Origin: JANWYU01 sp964655485
GTDB lineage: Bacteria; Bdellovibrionota; Bdellovibrionia; Bdellovibrionales; Bdellovibrionaceae
DNA length: 16,960 nucleotides
NCBI GenBank assembly: GCA_964655485.1
Contig: CAZZMS010000189.1
Coordinates: 1 to 16,960 of the forward strand
Direction: 5' to 3'
Below the pieces are notes generated by a model. It was not told the origin of the DNA. It saw only the letters and a program-made list of their open reading frames with translations, and did not search any database. A program made the translations under genes and the position numbers. This document shows, piece by piece, positions 15,522-16,960 of the stretch (position 1 is the stretch's first letter; every line of letters starts with the position of its first letter).

Positions 15522-15965
15522 ATGGCCGATCTTTTCAGTAGCTTTAGAATTAGTGGTAGTGGCTTAAGTGCTCAAAGGATGAGGCTTAATACCATTTCTA
15601 GTAACATTGCTAATGTCAACACGACGCGTACGCCTGAAGGTGGGCCTTACAAAAGAAAAAGCGTTCTATTTCAAGCGACTCCAGAGGCCAAGACTTTTGG
15701 CGAGATACTGTCGGCTCGCGACCCGCGCTCTCATCTTGATCGAGTTCAAGTGATAGATATTGTTCAGGATCAAAGTGAACCATTATGGAAGTATGAACCG
15801 AATCATCCTGATGCGAACGCCGATGGATATGTAGCTTATCCCCGCATCAACTTGATGGAAGAAATGGCTAATATGATACAGGCGACACGTAGCTACGAGG
15901 CCAACGTCTCGGCCTTTCAAGCTGCCAAAGATATGGCTTTGAGTTCTTTGGAAATTGGTAGATAA
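15522..15965 (+). CDS. flgC: Flagellar proximal rod protein FlgC
   Basis: FlgC, 147 residues, is a proximal rod subunit that stacks with FlgB and FlgF. The N-terminal motif is clear: G-S-G-L-S-A-Q-R-M-R-L-N-T-I-S-S-N-I-A-N-V-N-T-T (about 12-35), followed by the G-P-Y-K-R-K-S-V-L-F segment. The middle has H-P-D-A-N-A-D-G-Y-V-A-Y-P-R-I-N (about 103-118). The C-terminus M-I-Q-A-T-R-S-Y-E-A-N-V is the standard rod protein end helix. AAGGAGAGG lies five to six bases before the ATG. The length is typical (about 134-150). fliE follows after 43 bases. Confidence 0.96.
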   Translation: MADLFSSFRISGSGLSAQRMRLNTISSNIANVNTTRTPEGGPYKRKSVLFQATPEAKTFGEILSARDPRSHLDRVQVIDIVQDQSEPLWKYEPNHPDANADGYVAYPRINLMEEMANMIQATRSYEANVSAFQAAKDMALSSLEIGR

Positions 15966-16008
15966 TTTAGAATTGAAGCCTCAAGATGAGAGCTTTTAGG
16001 GAGGATCC

Positions 16009-16314
16009 ATGGATGGAATAAAATCCCTGTCGAAGGATTTTGCTCTATCAACTATTTCGCCATCATCTTCGAAAAATTCTGAAATCTCTGATTCTTCGGG
16101 TTTTGCTAAAACCCTCAGTGAGTCGATTGCCCAAGTCAATGAGTTACAGCAGCAAGCTGATCTTAAATCCCAAGAGTTAGCCACGGGAAAGACTGAAGAT
16201 ATTGCAGGGGTGATGATTGCTATGGAAAAGGCTGATATCGCACTTCGTCTTATGATGCAAGTGCGCAATAAGTTATTGGAGAGTTACCAAGAAATCATGA
16301 AAACACAAGTGTAG
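16009..16314 (+). CDS. fliE: Flagellar hook-basal body protein FliE
   Basis: FliE, 101 residues, joins the MS ring and export gate to the proximal rod and is the first substrate exported. After a Ser-rich N-terminal part (about 1-35) it is helical. The conserved C-terminal half includes A-D-I-A-L-R-L-M-M-Q-V-R-N-K-L-L-E-S-Y-Q-E-I-M near the end, with A-T-G-K-T-E-D-I in front of it. These are family hallmarks. GGGAGG lies four to five bases before the ATG. The normal flgB-flgC-fliE-fliF order is kept. The gap to fliF is 26 bases. Confidence 0.94.
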   Translation: MDGIKSLSKDFALSTISPSSSKNSEISDSSGFAKTLSESIAQVNELQQQADLKSQELATGKTEDIAGVMIAMEKADIALRLMMQVRNKLLESYQEIMKTQV

Positions 16315-16340
16315 TGATGGGGGGTTGATGCGAGGTCACT

Positions 16341-16960
16341 ATGCCTAAAATATTGCTGCAAATCGGTGCCCAATTTGTTGAATTTTTCAAAAACCTTGGC
16401 CCGACCAAGCGGATTTCTCTTATTCTATCCATCACGATTTTACTTGTGACAGGGATTATCTTGATTTTCACTGTGGCAAGTAAAGAGTACTCTGTTTTGT
16501 TATCTCAAGTCCCAGCCGATCAGCTTCCGGTAGTTGTGGCGAAATTAAATGAGAAACGGGTTCCTTTTAAGCTCTCCGAGGATAGCAGCTCTATTTTAAT
16601 TCTCATGGATTTGCTTCCCGCAACACAGATGACTCTCATGTCAGAATTGTCTTCAACGAAAATTGGTAACATTGGCTTTGAGCTATTCGATCAACAAGAT
16701 TTTTCTGTGAGTAGCTTTTCCCAAAAGGTCAATTACCAAAGAGCTCTCCAGGGGGAATTGGTTCGCGCCATCAACACTTTATCCGCTGTTAAACAATCTA
16801 AAGTGATTTTAGCGATTCCCAACAAAAAAACATTTTTGGAAAGTAGTACACCTCCTTCGGCTTCAGTGGTAGTTGAACTGCATACGGGAAAAACTCTAAG
16901 CTCCGAGCAGGTGCGTGGTATTCAGCATTTAGTAGCCTCTAGTGTCGAAGGATTGGAACC
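16341..16960 (+). CDS. fliF: Flagellar MS-ring protein FliF (N-terminal part, cut by the window edge)
   Basis: The first 206 codons are present and the frame is open to the right edge. FliF forms the MS ring in the inner membrane, on which the rest of the motor is built. A short cytoplasmic tail with N-L-G-P-T-K-R is followed by the first membrane helix (about residues 24-46). The periplasmic YscJ/FliF ring domain then begins, with Y-S-V-L-L-S-Q-V-P-A-D-Q, and later the conserved N-Y-Q-R-A-L-Q-G-E-L-V-R-A-I, V-K-Q-S-K-V-I-L-A-I-P, and P-P-S-A-S-V-V-V-E-L. GAGGT lies four bases before the ATG. The second membrane helix and the FliG-binding tail lie outside the window. By the usual order fliG, fliH and fliI would be expected next. 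Confidence 0.96.
   Translation, partial: MPKILLQIGAQFVEFFKNLGPTKRISLILSITILLVTGIILIFTVASKEYSVLLSQVPADQLPVVVAKLNEKRVPFKLSEDSSSILILMDLLPATQMTLMSELSSTKIGNIGFELFDQQDFSVSSFSQKVNYQRALQGELVRAINTLSAVKQSKVILAIPNKKTFLESSTPPSASVVVELHTGKTLSSEQVRGIQHLVASSVEGLE

Noticed and set aside
1..16960. Mobile elements, tRNA or rRNA genes and CRISPR arrays
   Set aside because: No transposase or integrase, no terminal inverted repeats, no cloverleaf or rRNA-like stretch and no regularly spaced repeats were seen; base use is even across the cluster.

Overview
The window is almost entirely one long flagellar gene cluster on the + strand. In order it carries fliL, fliM, fliN, fliO, fliP, fliQ, fliR, flhB, flhA, flhF, fliA, a large secreted AMIN-like/TPR protein, flgB, flgC, fliE and the first 206 codons of fliF, running from about 2534 to the right edge. 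Genes are packed with ATGA overlaps (fliM/fliN, fliN/fliO, fliQ/fliR) or gaps of a few to about 80 bases, so co-transcription is likely. The content is that of a motile Gram-negative bacterium of moderate GC. The gene order, a SPOR protein and a big TPR protein inside the flagellar operon suggest a predatory or delta-proteobacteria-like lineage such as Bdellovibrionota. That assignment is inference from gene order and style, not from a search.

Left flank (1-2373). Two minus-strand genes read away from the cluster: a single-pass membrane protein with a C-terminal SPOR domain (651-1487), and downstream of it a short PAS-like protein (91-576) that carries an 11-base C tract (G tract on +) within its coding sequence. 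Divergent to them is an inositol-monophosphatase-family gene (1534-2373), followed by a likely weak intrinsic terminator and a 160-base gap holding the probable start region of the flagellar operon.

Flagellar cluster. fliL/M/N give the stator-associated protein and the C-ring switch. fliO/P/Q/R, flhB and flhA give the export gate. flhF gives the polar placement GTPase. fliA gives sigma-28 for late genes. flgB/C and fliE build the proximal rod, and fliF the MS ring. The operon therefore encodes most of the cytoplasmic, inner-membrane and proximal-rod parts of a flagellar motor, together with the sigma factor for the next stage.

Three points deserve attention. The 890-residue secreted protein between fliA and flgB has an AMIN-like beta domain, helical repeats and paired cysteines, and may be a periplasmic motor scaffold. 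FlhF has degenerate GTPase motifs (DTFP for DTAG, AQVD for TKLD), and no flhG follows it. The PAS-like gene has a homopolymer tract suited to slippage. No rRNA, tRNA, CRISPR array or insertion sequence was seen.
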